A DNA stretch of 64,000 nt from Sphagnum compactum (Eukaryota; Bryophyta; Sphagnopsida; Sphagnales): assembly GCA_965153455.1 (NCBI GenBank), contig OZ234493.1:19582213-19646212 (forward strand). Reading direction: 5' to 3'. The translations under genes were made by a program, and so were the position numbers. Below, piece by piece: positions 49,542 through 61,099 of the stretch. Below the pieces are notes generated by a model. The model saw only the letters and a program-made list of their open reading frames with translations. It searched no databases and had not been told where the DNA came from. Each line of letters opens with the position of its first letter. Within the stretch, counting starts at the first letter, position 1.

Positions 49542-50241
49542 ATGATCTATGGAGACAATCTTGATCAAAGTTTTACATAGCAAAGAGAACATGCTTTGGG
49601 AAAAATCTATAATTTTTTTACCAATCAAATATTAGTATACACGGTCATATGCACCCTAATCTAATGAATTGGGCCAACTAGTAGCCAAGCATCCATAAAA
49701 TGGCTATCCCAGGAGCGTGACAAGCACGCCTGTTCCAACCACATTGCCTAAGGTATGTTCAAATATTGTTTATACAAATCTCCATAGAACTTTCTAAAAT
49801 TTTGGCCTTCCTGTAAATTTGAAAAGCGACCATCTATTTTTTAACTTAGCCCTGGTATTTCAACGCCCCTGGTCTTGAGGCTTCACCCGCTTTCTTTGTT
49901 TTTTTTTTTTTTGTTGAGTGTTGCAACTTGCAAAATGGCCTCCCAAGCCTACGTATGTGTGACTAGTAGGCCAAAGGTTATCAAAGTAGCGGTGTACTGC
50001 TCCGCCCCGACACCCCTACTGTAGTATAGACATGCGGTTCGTGTGTGTTTTACAGGTGTTGAAATTTGGGAATGGGCTCTGGGGCAGTGGGTACCTACCT
50101 ATTCGGCATGCGATTCCAGCTCGTATATTTCCCTGCAATCTACCATCGATCAAACGCTCTTCTATATACTCCTCTGCCCATAACCGTCAGTAGAGACATC
50201 TCTGCAGTGTATGCAGAAGATTGTTCTGCAGACGATTCTGC

Positions 50242-50368
50242 AGATGATGGAGTCTGGAAGTGCTGCAGAGTAAAAGTTGTGCAGATGACGGAGTCAGGAG
50301 TTGGTGCAGAGTAAAAGTTCTGCAGATGATTGAGTCTGGAATTGGTGCACTAGAGTGAAAGTACTGCA
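50242..50368 (+). repeat. Three-copy 41-bp minisatellite upstream of the 50594 gene
   Basis: AGATGATGGAGTCTGG (50242), AGATGACGGAGTCAGG (50283) and AGATGATTGAGTCTGG (50324) start units that each continue GTGCAGAGTAAAAGTTNTGC or close to it. Lies 225-350 bp before the start codon, within the promoter or leader of that gene. Confidence 0.85.
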
Positions 50369-50593
50369 GTAGCCTATACACCTAGCGAGAGTCTGTTTTT
50401 GTGCTTTTGGCGAGAGTCACTAACTTTCAGTTACAGCTGCTATTATTAGTGTCTTTGGGAGAACCTAGCTGGGTCATTGTACAAGAATTCCGTGTTTGCG
50501 ATATTCTTGTTCTGGTCGAGTGTAAGAGGGTTGTGTATCTGTAGTGTAACTTTTATAAATCCCACGAAGGAGTCTTGTTTCCAGCTTTCGAAG

Positions 50594-51202
50594 ATGGTAG
50601 ATGCGGGAAGAGAAAACTGGAACCCTTCTGGATCCGAGCAGCGTAAATGCAAAGAGAAGCTGAAGCAGTTGCTGCAAGACGCCGTCATTGCGAGCACTGA
50701 GGAGCCGGACCGTAGTGTCTGTACATCCAGACTGCATCTGTGTGGTCACGTTGCTTCAAGTTCAGATTCTCACGAGGCCGGAGTCGATCCAGATTTAGTT
50801 GGAGGATCTCTCCTGCAAGTAGACGATCCGCCAAATGACGGGCCTCAGGCGCCTGCTGAAGAAGATGCTCACTTTGATCTAGATCACGGTCTCAGCAAGG
50901 AGCTGCGAGCGGTTGATTGGGACCTAGAAGCCTGGGGAGATCTCGCAAACGAATGTAAGAAACGTGCCGGCAAAGGTCCCGATGACTTGAGGGTCCACAC
51001 TCCGAAAGGTGACTGTGCCGACGTCTGGAGTGCCTCATGTACTCGAAAAAATGAGCGAGGAGGCCCGAGTACAGTTGCTGCTGCTGAACCTCCAAAAGGA
51101 GAGAACGTTGAAGAATTTTCAAGCCTTGCGATGGGAGGCAGAGGGAACAAGCCGGACGCCAGTCAGTTTGGGAGGATCAACAACTGCGTCCATTTCTCAT
51201 GA
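50594..51202 (+). CDS. Unrecognised protein with N-terminus like the AP2 protein but no AP2 domain
   Basis: ATG 50594 (context CGAAGATGGTAG) opens 202 codons at clearly raised GC, beginning MVDAGRENWNPSGSEQRKCK. Compared with the AP2/ERF protein (MGDGGESEWDSATSHRSNLR), both share the pattern M-x-D-x-G-(3)-W-(N/D), a following basic K-x-K-E-(K/Q) helix, and later SSDSHEAG versus SSDSPEAG. No AP2 domain follows. Residues 90-140 are acidic (AEEDAHFDLDHGLSKE, VDWDLEAWGDLANE). The final 60 codons overlap another frame (51009-51260) whose text looks more protein-like, so the true 3' end may differ by splicing or a frame shift. It could be a truncated relative, a gene model missing exons, or a pseudogene. 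Confidence 0.45.
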   Translation: MVDAGRENWNPSGSEQRKCKEKLKQLLQDAVIASTEEPDRSVCTSRLHLCGHVASSSDSHEAGVDPDLVGGSLLQVDDPPNDGPQAPAEEDAHFDLDHGLSKELRAVDWDLEAWGDLANECKKRAGKGPDDLRVHTPKGDCADVWSASCTRKNERGGPSTVAAAEPPKGENVEEFSSLAMGGRGNKPDASQFGRINNCVHFS

Positions 51203-51260
51203 GCCTGATGCTAATGCTTTTACACTTCCTCTCAAGTGTGCAGTTGCGATCAGAACGTAG
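51009..51260 (+). other. Overlapping alternative frame, helix-like
   Basis: This frame reads through VLEKMSEEARVQLLLLNLQK, then ERTLKNFQALRWEAEG, an amphipathic and charged helix with good coding character, and ends at TAG 51258-51260. It overlaps the tail of the 50594 frame by about 190 bp in a different phase. A one-base shift or a small intron near 51000-51050 would make it the natural C-terminus of that protein. Confidence 0.4.
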
Positions 51261-51514
51261 AGGAGACCACAGCAACAGAGAGACAGCGATAAGCCGAAAA
51301 TGTGGGCGTCTGGTCCAGGGATGATTTAAGACTTTCAAGAACCAACAACAACCTTTTTCCTCGTCTTCTGAACTCCTTGATATGCTTCCTGTAGCTTCTA
51401 ACGCAGCGCTTCCATGCCTTACTGCTCCCTTGTGCAGACTCCTTACCACACTGCATTCACGCTTTTACATCTCAGGGTTGAATCCAAAGGAGAGAGAGAG
51501 TAGGTACGTTCGGG

Positions 51515-51658
51515 ATGGGTTCTTCCGTTGCTGCTTCGTTCTTTTTCTATCGATCCCGCTATCCTCCTCCTCCTTCGTACCCGGAGAACTCACACGCTGT
51601 ATGGAATTCGCAGTCTAGAATTTGGAGTTGGTGGTCCGGTACTGCTTTAATGTTATAA
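51515..51658 (+). other. Small ORF, 47 residues
   Basis: MGSSVAASFFFYRSRYPPPP, then SYPENSHAVWNSQSRIWSWW, is Pro/Aro-rich and lies in GC-rich DNA 250 bp after the previous frame. No family recognised. It may be chance or part of a 3' untranslated region. Confidence 0.2.
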
Positions 51659-51864
51659 CTGCAGATCATGTGTTTGCTGGATTCTCGTTCAGATTTCGGC
51701 GATGTCTGTTTTGGTGCGCGAACTCTTTTTGTTTAAAATCCGCATATGTTCCTTGGATTTTATCGCTCTCTCTACATGGCAGCATTCGAATCTCGCTTCC
51801 TTTCTTTGGATCTGTACAAATGGAATGCATCATCATGTCCCCTGTGTGCAGTGTTATTTTAAGG

Positions 51865-52140
51865 AAATTTTTAATGTAGCTAAGTGGCGATCATCCATAG
51901 GAAGATGCAGGAAAAAAAAAAGTGGCGATAATCCCTAGGAAGATTAAATTAGCCAAATCTGGTTGTAAATTATGTATATACCAAATGCGAATCTTTAATT
52001 AACATTCTAAATTTATGGCTATAAACCATACATAGACCAAGTGTGAATCTTTCATTAACCTTCTATATTTATGGCTACACACCAAAAACCAAATGTAGAC
52101 ATCTGGCAATTGCTGCTACTTTTTCTCTCACTTCTGGCTA
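51865..52140. repeat. Dispersed repeat copies downstream of the 50594 gene
   Basis: AGTGGCGATCATCCATAGGA and AGTGGCGATAATCCCTAGGA repeat directly about 43 bp apart. Beyond them CTTCTATATTTATGGCTACA and CATCTGGCAATTGCTG match the stretch downstream of the AP2 gene (19690-19810). Confidence 0.55.
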
Positions 52141-52384
52141 TTGAATTTCAGCAGCAGAGAAAAAAAGCTTGCCTGTGTGTTGGGTTTTCGTTTGTCATTG
52201 GGAATCAAGTAATTGACCTCCAAAAGATGTCTAATTTGAGTCAAGCTTAAAATTTTCAGGGTAATGCCCCAGGGTGAGCAGCATTCTGGAAATAACAGGC
52301 TTTGGACCAGTCGGCTGAACATGAGGCAAAATTCATCATGAACACAATCATCTGCAGATCATGAGCGGGTAGGATGGGGAGGGT

Positions 52385-52545
52385 TCTAACACGCACTCTT
52401 TAGGAATGGGATGGATAGTTCTAACATACACTCTTTAGGTAGGGTGTATTACTTGAGAGTGGGTGTAAGGTCCCTCCTCTTTGCAAAGTCTTTGCAAAGA
52501 GCGATATCATGCATACAAGGTGCCCTTCGAGTACCATAGGAAATT
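52385..52545 (-). mobile_element. LTR-like fragment, reverse orientation
   Basis: The reverse complement reads GAAGGGCACCTTGTATGCAT, then GCAAAGAGGAGGGACCTTAC, matching 20770-20860 (GAGGGCACCATATATACTTG and ATAGAGGAGGGATCTTACAC). TTCTAACA and ACTCTTTAGG occur twice. It is a second copy of the family listed at 20440. Confidence 0.5.
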
Positions 52546-52869
52546 TCTGTGAGCCCATTCCACATATGTTTTTGGCATTTTCTAGTCAATTGGTCCTAAG
52601 TGGAAGCAAGTAGTATGGAACATCATGGGCATAACCATTCCGTCCAGGAAGAGCTGGGTAAGGACAATTTGGAAGGGGGCAGCCATAGAAATTTTCTGAT
52701 TGGCTAGAATTGGGCATGCCCAGGATAGTCCATATAGTTATTCTTTTGTTATAGATATATATATTTCAATTCTGTCCCATCAGAATGGTTTGGTGAACAA
52801 TTCTTTCAACGTTGTTCTCAGTGCAGAATGATTTGCAGAATCAAACTACAATTATTCTGTGTGAGAAAA

Positions 52870-53205
52870 GGCAGAAAAGACTTGTACAAAATAATAATAA
52901 GCAGGTTTACACACTTTTTTTTTCCTTATTTGCCCTGCCCCTCCGACACCCAACTAATTTAGATGATGAGGTTGTCATGAGGTCATCATAGTGTGAGGGG
53001 GCCCAAAGTGACATGAACTTTCCTGACTTGGTAGGGCTTAAGTGATAAAGGGCAGAAAAGACTTGGTACAAAATTGTAAGTGTTTACACACTTTTTTTTT
53101 CCTTATTTGCCCTGCCCCTCCAACGCCCGACTAATATAGATGATAAGGTTGTGGTCATAGTGAGGGGGCCCAAAGTGACATGACTTTGCTGACTTGGTAG
53201 GGCAT
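52870..53205 (+). repeat. 181-bp tandem duplication
   Basis: GGCAGAAAAGACTTG starts units at 52870 and 53051. Both contain a T9-10 run, TTCCTTATTTGCCCTGCCCC, GAGGGGGCCCAAAGTGACAT and end GACTTGGTAGGGC. Small indels separate them. Confidence 0.9.
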
Positions 53206-53523
53206 GCAATGTTCTTTTCCAGTTCTTTAGTGAGCTCCAACCGTGCTCGGTATGTGACCCACCACATCCAACTTTAGTTCTTTACTCTTTTCCAACCCCA
53301 CCTAAAAATCTAAAGCCAGGACTGCAACTAGGTGGGGGACTACTAATAGCAAACCATCTGGACCAATCATTATGGTTGGCCAATCAGAAACGGGGAGGAC
53401 CAGTCAGATCCTAATTACTAGAATCTGCACATCATATTTAAAAAAATCTACTGTGGTCAGCATCCTGTGAAAAAACGCTGGGAAGAAAATCATTTTGCTG
53501 AGCCAAAACTTTTCCCCATCTAA

Positions 53524-53901
53524 GGCCCCCTTTACACTAGGAGTCAGGGCCAATGTTCAACCCAAATCCAGCATTTCCATTGGTGCAAAAGTTGAAATCA
53601 GCCCCAAGGGCTTTACACTAGGAGTCAAGGCTGAAATAGAAACAAAATCTTTTCAATCTGCCCCAAGTTACTAATAAATGCTGAACTCTATGGCCTTGTA
53701 TTGGCCCCAAGGCTGAAAAAAGAATACCGTCAAATTTAGGAGGCCAATTTGCAACCCTTGGGGCCAATGTTCCAGCATTTATTAATATCCTGACGTCAAT
53801 GTTCTAACCTTTATTAGTAACTTGGGGCCAATTTGCAACCCAAAAATGCTCAAAGTTGGCCCCAAGATTTTTTGGCCCTGACTCCTAGTTTAAAGCGGGC
53901 C
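53524..53901. mobile_element. 378-bp MITE with terminal inverted repeats of about 30 bp
   Basis: The left end GGCCCCCTTTACACTAGGAG matches the reverse complement of the right end (GGCCCGCTTTAAACTAGGAG), and both continue TCAGGGCCAA. Flanks are TAA on the left and TAT on the right, so a TA or decayed 3-bp target duplication is possible, as made by Tourist/PIF-Harbinger-like elements. Inside, TTTACACTAGGAGTCA recurs near 53610, and CCCCAAGTTACTAATAAATG pairs with CTTTATTAGTAACTTGGGGC, so the whole element can fold back. No coding capacity. Confidence 0.85.
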
Positions 53902-56879
53902 TATAATTTTATTTTCCTGGGCCACATACTGAGTACCTTTGGAGCTGCTCTTATAAACTCAGAGTGGATCCTATTTTCTGTAATGTTTTGAAACCAGAAC
54001 TGATCATTCTTTGATTCTGATTTTTTTCAAAGAACCAAATCTGATGGTTCTTAGATTCTAGAATACTTAAAAAACTACAACAATTGGTTCTTAAAATTTC
54101 AAAGAGCTGCACAACACTGATAAATATGGGAATCAGGATGCAAACATCAGAGGAGAGAATTGCTAGTCAACACCAATCTTCTAGACCCATTTCACTAACT
54201 CTGCACCCATGGACACCCTGAGGTCAACAAAACCTTTCACCAAGAGAACATTTTGAGTAGACAAGGGGAGGGTTGGAGGGATCATAGTACCTAAGCACTC
54301 AAAATTGTCTGAATAAGCATAATGAGTAAATTAAACTTTTCATTTTTCTACAATCATTTTTCCCTTAAAAAATGTAGATTTAAAATTCAAACCATTTAAA
54401 GTGATTTATAATTAATTATGAATTTATAAAGAATTGTGATAGGGGTATCTTGTATTGTCAATAGGCTCCCTTGTGAACAGTGGGTCTAATAGTTCAAATC
54501 CTCAAAAGATGGTGTTTAATATGATCAAAAAGGGATCCTGAAGCCACATGTGCTTTAAATGGGTTGGATGTCAACATCCTATGAAGTTACTTTACACTAG
54601 ATATTTGTGCTTCATGCAAGTTTTAACTTTTTGGACCTATGAAATACTCAAATTGAATTAAGGGTAGTAAAGTATCTCATTGCATGGGATGTTCACCTTA
54701 ATTAATATGGTGGAGTTAACATTTGCATCAAAGGATGACCTTGTATATGTGTTTGTGCATGCAACATTAAGGAAAATAATAGTTGCACATGGGATATTCT
54801 CCTCTTATTTTAGGAATAGGTTAAAGGTTTGGAATGAATTATAAAGTTTGTAGCAACTTGTGTGATCCTAAGATTGGGTGGAGAGCTTGTTGTAAATGTG
54901 TTTTAATCATCTCTAGTCTTTCCCTGATCCATTGTCAATTGTTAACATGGTGTAAGAGCTTGGTTACTCTTGAAAAAAGGAGAATTTGAGTTGCATTTTG
55001 TAATTGTTCATTCAAAAGTTTTGGAGTTTTGAATTTTTTTTTGACATGTATTTAAACAAAATCATGACATTTAGGTTTGATTTCCAAAGTTTTAAGAAGT
55101 TTAATGATTATAATTTTCATACTTAAAACATGAAGATGGAGTTTCTTCAACATGAGAATAATTTGTGGAAGATCATTTCAACAGAGTTATTGTCAATAGA
55201 TATTGAATTTGAAAAATTTATTTGTGAATGAGGGATTTAGGACCATCATTTGTTCATGAAGAAAGACAAATTGTTTCATGGAGCAATATTCTTAAATGTT
55301 GTTGATTTTTTCTCATGTTTTCAAAACTGTAGCACATTCAAAAAATGCAGAAATGTTTCAAACAACATATGTGCAATATTTGAGAGATGACATGCTTGCA
55401 ATAGATTAAATTAGGTCAAGAACTCTACAATCTTAAGATGAAGGAAGAGACTTTGGTATGAGCTCACATCAATAAGCTTGCCCTGATTCCCAATTAGTTG
55501 AAAAACATTGATCATTTAATTTCTAATATGGTTTTAGCATTTTTTTTTTTAAAGAACTTGCCACCCTCTTTCCATACATGTCTTGATATTTTCACATAAT
55601 ACACATATTGGTGAAATTTTATGAAGTTAATAGAAATATCCATAAAATGACCCCCTTTTGAGCCTTTCTTTCATTACAAATCCCTCTTTCAAACTTTAAC
55701 CATTATTATTCGCAAAGTAATGAAATTTAATTAAACATGGGTACAAAATGCTAGAATTCAAAATTAAATGCATGAGATTCAAGAATATTTATAGCTATAG
55801 TGCAAATAGCAATAGTAGTGATTGGTTGAACATAATCAAGAAAATAAGATAGGGTGAAACTTGGTCAAAACTTAGATTTCACCAAATTTGATGTTAATTT
55901 AAGTTTTCATCTTTGTTTAAGCCTAATGTATTTTTGTTCATTTAAAAAAAGAAGACTCACTACATTTATGACCAAATAGGCTATTTTTTAGAAATATAAA
56001 ATGTTAAAAATTGTTGCAACAAAAGTCTCCACAAAGAGTCTTCAAGTAGAACTAATGGGGGCTTGGTCCATTTTTCAATGTGTGACAACTTTGGTCAAAT
56101 GTGAATTAAAGGTTAACACAATTATGGAAATGGATGTCCTTGGTGATGTCCGGACTAGGAAAGGACATTAATATTTATACATAAAAATTAATGTCTTTTT
56201 TTTGGGTGTTTGTATCAATGTGTTTTGTAATGTTTTGGAAAAAATGACATTTGGCTATTGATTTAGCCCTTGTGGTGCTAAACTAGCCACTGCTTGGAAT
56301 AAGATGGAAATCTAGCTAGTTATAAGATTTTTGGCAAGTTTTGCCAATTTTTAAAAAATGAAATTTAAGCAACTTTTTAGTGAACTATGGAGATTTTTAA
56401 GTTTAATTTCAATTTCCATAGGCTCAAACTTCAACAATTAGCCAAACCGACAACAAAAACAAAGACCATGTAAAGAGAATTCAAAAAACATACAACTTTG
56501 AATCTTGAACATAACCACATTGCTCAAAATTCACTATAACAAACTAGTGACTTATGAGGGAATTGAACTGTTTAAATTGCCCATTGTAGCATAAATGGCC
56601 TACAAAACAATGTTAATTAAACACAACATAAAGTCACATTAGAATCATCTCATGAAGACATAAGAATAAACATAAATTTGGAAAAAAAGAATGAGTCGTA
56701 AACAAAAAATGGTATCCATGTGGGATTCACCAACTTCATTTACTAGCAAACAATTACAACTTGCAAGGCAAGTAAAACCCAAGGATAATACCAACTTCAA
56801 CATAAAAAATTGTTGAGTTCAAGTGAGACTCAAGTCCTTTAAACCTAGCTCCCACACTATATCAAGGATGTTTTGCACA
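53902..56879. other. AT-rich gene-free DNA
   Basis: No frame longer than 60 codons with a start codon and no recognised domain text on either strand. Short A/T tracts only. Confidence 0.5.
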
Positions 56880-59379
56880 CCACTGTTCATATGTTTTGCA
56901 TATGGAAAATCATGCAAGGTGCAAAATTTCTAAGTGAACATTCTAACCATTAAACCAAGTTTGTAGTAAGTTGATTGCGCAACTTGGATTTAATGCTAAA
57001 GAGTTCAAGCATTATACCAAGGACTTATACCATGGCAATCTTAGCCAACTAGAAATACTATGGAAATGAATAAATAAACATTTTGGATGTTGAAAGAATT
57101 CGTCAAATATGTGTAAGTGGATTCACATCAAGCAACTTAACCATGGTAGCACATGCATTTCATTTCATGGCCAAATTGAACACAAATTGTTGAATGTCAA
57201 GGGAAGCTATTGATAACACTTTAAGGTCCCATACATCACCTGTTGCCCAATTTCTTGGGGTGGCAAAAGGAAACCTTAATATCACAACTAAATGTTTGCT
57301 AAAGCTTTTTTCCACATCAGATTATAGCCAATATTGTTGATACATCATAACCAAACTATCCATGATGCCACAAACAGGGAATCTGATTTACAACTCCTCA
57401 ACAAGGCATTTGGCAATTGCTACAACCCACATCCAATTTGTTGATTCAATTCAATTGAAAAGAAAATGGAAAAAATCAAAACTCATGAAGTAAAACACGA
57501 AGTGGGTTAAGGTTTAGGGTTTAACTTGAACATTTTGCCTCCATTTAGGTGATAGCTATAACATAGACTTCCCTTGTCACATAAGAAACTTCACAAGTTT
57601 GCATATTAAATCAAATAGCCCAAATGTGTTGTTAGTTAACATCAAATACAAAATGTTCCATTCTAGTGTTCAAATTTGTTATCAATGCATGATTATTGAA
57701 TCATGTTTAACACACAACAAAGATTTATAAGCTTCCAATCCATCATATTGAACTTCATATTCAAGTCTGTGTAAAATTCATATATCTCCCCTTGGCACAC
57801 TTTTGTTGCTACCACAAAATCATAGATGAAAACATCCCATAATTGATTGAATTTCATTAGGTTATGAACATACTACAATAATGGGAGAACTGTAGCAAGC
57901 CCCAATAAAATCTACACATCACAAAAAGATATCAAAATTCACCTTTGCCTATTCATTAGTAGGACCATCAAAGGTCATCTTCATTAGTAATGTTTTGTAT
58001 TTTTCCATAACACGTCAAGCAGGGGACAACATAAATGTCTAGCGAGTTTTCACATTTTTCAAAATCTTCGTCCCCATCAACTCTGCCAATTTCATAAATT
58101 CCAAATGCCTTTTAGGACTTTTTGAAAAATTATTGCACAAGGGTTGAAGCAAAATTTCAATTCTATTCACCATTTGCAAATATGACAAAGTCTAAATAGC
58201 AAGGTTAGTTCTATGAGCCATACAATGAACCCCATGGAATGAGGAGCCCAACCATTAGCAATTTGTTTTATAACACCTAACCTAGTGCCTTGGAAAACAA
58301 AAACCCCATCCACACCAAAGGTCATGAACCTTTTACCAATCAAGTATTTTGTGAGACCTCTTTCATGCAATGAGGCTTGCATCAGGACTTGAATCAGATT
58401 ATTAATACCTGATCCTACCACCACACGTTTTAGGGGAAAGGAGGATTGGTATTTTCAATCAATTTTGAACCACATATGCATGAATTGACAACCAACTCTA
58501 GTTGTCAATGGTACTAACTTCATCAGAGGTAAATGATAAATAATTAGTTGTTTCAACAATAGATTTTGTTATCTCCAAAACAATGCCATGCATATGTTGA
58601 GCCATAGCCTAACATGTTGTGTCTATCCAATGCATTTTGGGGTTTTCTTCAAAAATCAAAAAATCAAATAAGTCTTTGTGAGCTTCATATTCAAGCATAG
58701 GCCTACCATGCTTTAATGTGTGGAACAATGTGGCAAATTGAACCAATTTTCTATGTTTCTCACAATCCAACCCATTAGTCACTTGTTGCAAAACAAATTC
58801 CTTACCTTTGAAAGCATAAGTAGCTTCATTTTTACTATGCTTATAATCCTTATTAATATACCACTCACCTTTTTTCACCCCTTTCATAGGTTTATCAGCC
58901 TTCCTTCTACCGGGATGTTTTTGAAATGTTTAATCCCATTTGGGAGCCAATAATTTATCTTTATGCTCAACCTTTAAGCAAAATTTTCATTTCATTATAT
59001 GCACACAACCTTTGAACCCCACTTGCAATTCAACCCAAGGCAACTTGGTTACCATTGAAACCTAAAATTTCTTTTGATTCTTAAGCCTTTGTTTTATTAA
59101 CCTTTGGTGGTGACATTGAAATCTAATCTAAACCCTCTTATAATTTTGGATAATCAATGCTAAGAGTAGTTATAGGAAAAATGATGCACTTAAACATATC
59201 GTAAGAATTTTAGTAGCAAGTTATATACCTTCCAAAATAGCAAGTTCATAGAAAGATTGATGTTGACCCTTACTACTGGAAGCCACATCACATGTTGGAA
59301 GAAGGGTGCCATTGCTAGGGTTGCAGGAGTTGTAGAAGTATTTGAATTTGAAGTTTGGGGGCAATTTAAAAGGTGGCAT
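56880..59379 (-). pseudogene. hAT-superfamily (ZNF862-like) transposase pseudogene
   Basis: Minus strand. Exon 1, 59379-59229 (MPPFKLPPNFKFKYFYNSCN), ends in a good donor. Exon 2 starts near 59060: LPWVELQVGFKGCVHIMK, stop, KFCLKVEHKDKLLAPKWD, stop, TFQKHPGRRKAD, which is a BED/TTF-like zinc-finger region with stops where Cys and Ser are expected. Then CEKHRKLVQFATLFHTLKHG (58780), KYLIGKRFMTFGVDGVFVFQ and GTRLGVIKQI (58350), and RIEILLQPLCNNFSKSPKRH (58150). The degraded hAT C-terminal part includes FLAKIAMV-like and KSKLRNQLTTNL text (about 57000-56950). This order matches the plant ZNF862-like RNase H-fold hAT proteins. Many TGA, TAG and TAA codons and frame shifts show it is dead; a CHAPHSMGV-type block survives at 58250. 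The target duplication and terminal repeats were not found. Confidence 0.75.
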
Positions 59380-60640
59380 CTTCAAATAAAGTTGAAAGAA
59401 AAAAATAGCAATTAAATACAAGCTCTGTACAAGCACAAATGTGCACAACATTGAACCCATGAAAGCTAAAGGAAACCCCACACAACTATAATTGACAAGT
59501 TGATGACACACAAAGATCTATAGGTGGCCAAAACAAAGTAAATAAACTTTGAAATATGTTCAAGCTTTATAAATTAGAAATGTTCAAACACACAATAAAA
59601 TGCAAACTAGGATTAGTGCATTGTGCATTTTGTATAATCATGAATGCAACTTACACCATATGGAAAGGTTGGAAACTTGGAATTGTCGTGGACTATTGTA
59701 GTATACATACCTAAATAAAAATGTTGCAAAATGTTTGTAGCCATAATGATATCGATGGAACTTGGGGAATTGGGATTTTGATTTGATTTCAAGCTCCAAC
59801 ATCAAAGTTCCAATGCAAATTACAAATGCATTTCGATTCGCCCATGATCTAGTGTACTTCACACCCACAATTTTGATCATTCCAAAGTCCAAGACAAAGA
59901 TCTTGATATTTGAAATAAATTGCCATGCTTAATGTTCAATGGTCAAAAGAAATCAATGCACATACATGATAAAATTCATAATCAATAAACTCCATATTCA
60001 CATTTATCTTTGAAGAATGGAAAAGTGAACCTTGAAATTTGAAAGAATAAAAATCAGGCAACAAGCTACCACCTTCTAGGACCTAGGAGGCCAATAAAAC
60101 CCAAAAAATTAAAAAAACAAAGTTAAAGTTGTAATTTGTAAACGATTTGCAAGCTCAAAGCCTTTTGGGTTTCCAATTCTATATTCTGTATTTGTCATTC
60201 TAGAATCCATACAGTGGCCACTGGCAATGTAAACAAACACGAAAGAGTAAGAATGGTGAAGGGTTTTGTGTGGAAGAAAGAAGGTTTGGTGAACAACCAA
60301 AATGCAAATGGAAAAAGTGGAAAAATCCAACAATCTACATAGCTAGGTAAACAACTTAGGGTTTTATTTGGAGGTGGTTTGGTGATTTGTCGACGTTGTT
60401 CCATTGCTAATCTGGTGAAAGTTTTCATAAATGAATAGATTTTTAGGCAACCTTTTAGCATGTCATGATGTTTTTAGGCAAAAAATGCTAGATTTCACCT
60501 TTAAAATCTAAGCTTACATGTGTCTAGCCCAATTTTCTTTGAGAAATTTGGCAGTTTTTTACCCCGAAAAAAACACTAGTTTGGATGTGACCAAGGTTTT
60601 TTTTAAGGATCACTATAAGAATTCCTACTTTTCCAAATTA
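59380..60640. other. Upstream side of the hAT pseudogene, no further gene
   Basis: Minus-strand frames at 59892-59638 and 60461-60195 are AT-rich and show no domain. They may be remnants of the transposon's 5' region. Nothing else recognised. Confidence 0.4.
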
Positions 60641-61010
60641 ACCAATTTGACTAAATGGGTCTTTTAAACTAGAGGACATGGTTTTTTGAATATAAGCCAA
60701 AGGCTTGAATGACAATGGGTATCTTTTGATTAGTCAATTTACTAGATTGACTGATTTGACAATTATTCAAATTGGGCATTTAGTCAAATTGGACTTAAAA
60801 ATACCACTTAGTCAAATTGGTTAGTGGCCTAATCAATAAGACCACCCAATCTAATCAAATTGGCAAATGCTCTAGTCAATAAGGACACTTAGTATACTCA
60901 ATCAATAGGGCTAACTAAGTAGGTTTAGTCAAAGTGGCCAATGGCTTAGTTAAAAGAGCTAATTATAAATTCTAATATTGGTTGGGTATTTTGGGACTAC
61001 ATTTAACATT
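60640..61010 (+). repeat. Degenerate TTAGTCAAATTGG repeats
   Basis: TTAGTCAAATTGGACTT, TTAGTCAAATTGGTTAG, CTAATCAAATTGGC and TTAGTCAAAGTGGCC recur at irregular 25-50 bp spacing. An old minisatellite merging into the next array. Confidence 0.5.
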
Positions 61011-61099
61011 TTGACTATGTTTGACCAATTAGAAAAAAATTGGAAAGTACACAAGTTAACTAATCAAAACTAAATGAATCATGAAAAGTTTAATTATGA

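Larger units (their letters stand above)
46241..50060. other. Gene-free DNA
   Basis: Frames of 60-90 codons occur (for example 46817-47095 - and 47351-47581 +) without recognised domains. GC is moderately higher from 47100 to 48700. Two small structures are listed separately: the hairpin at 49277-49321 and the 41-bp duplication at 49459-49541. Confidence 0.45.

Noticed and set aside
50887-51150. Minus-strand frames opposite the 50594 gene
   Set aside because: Two such frames overlap each other and the plus-strand gene; no domains, and no promoter signals on that side.
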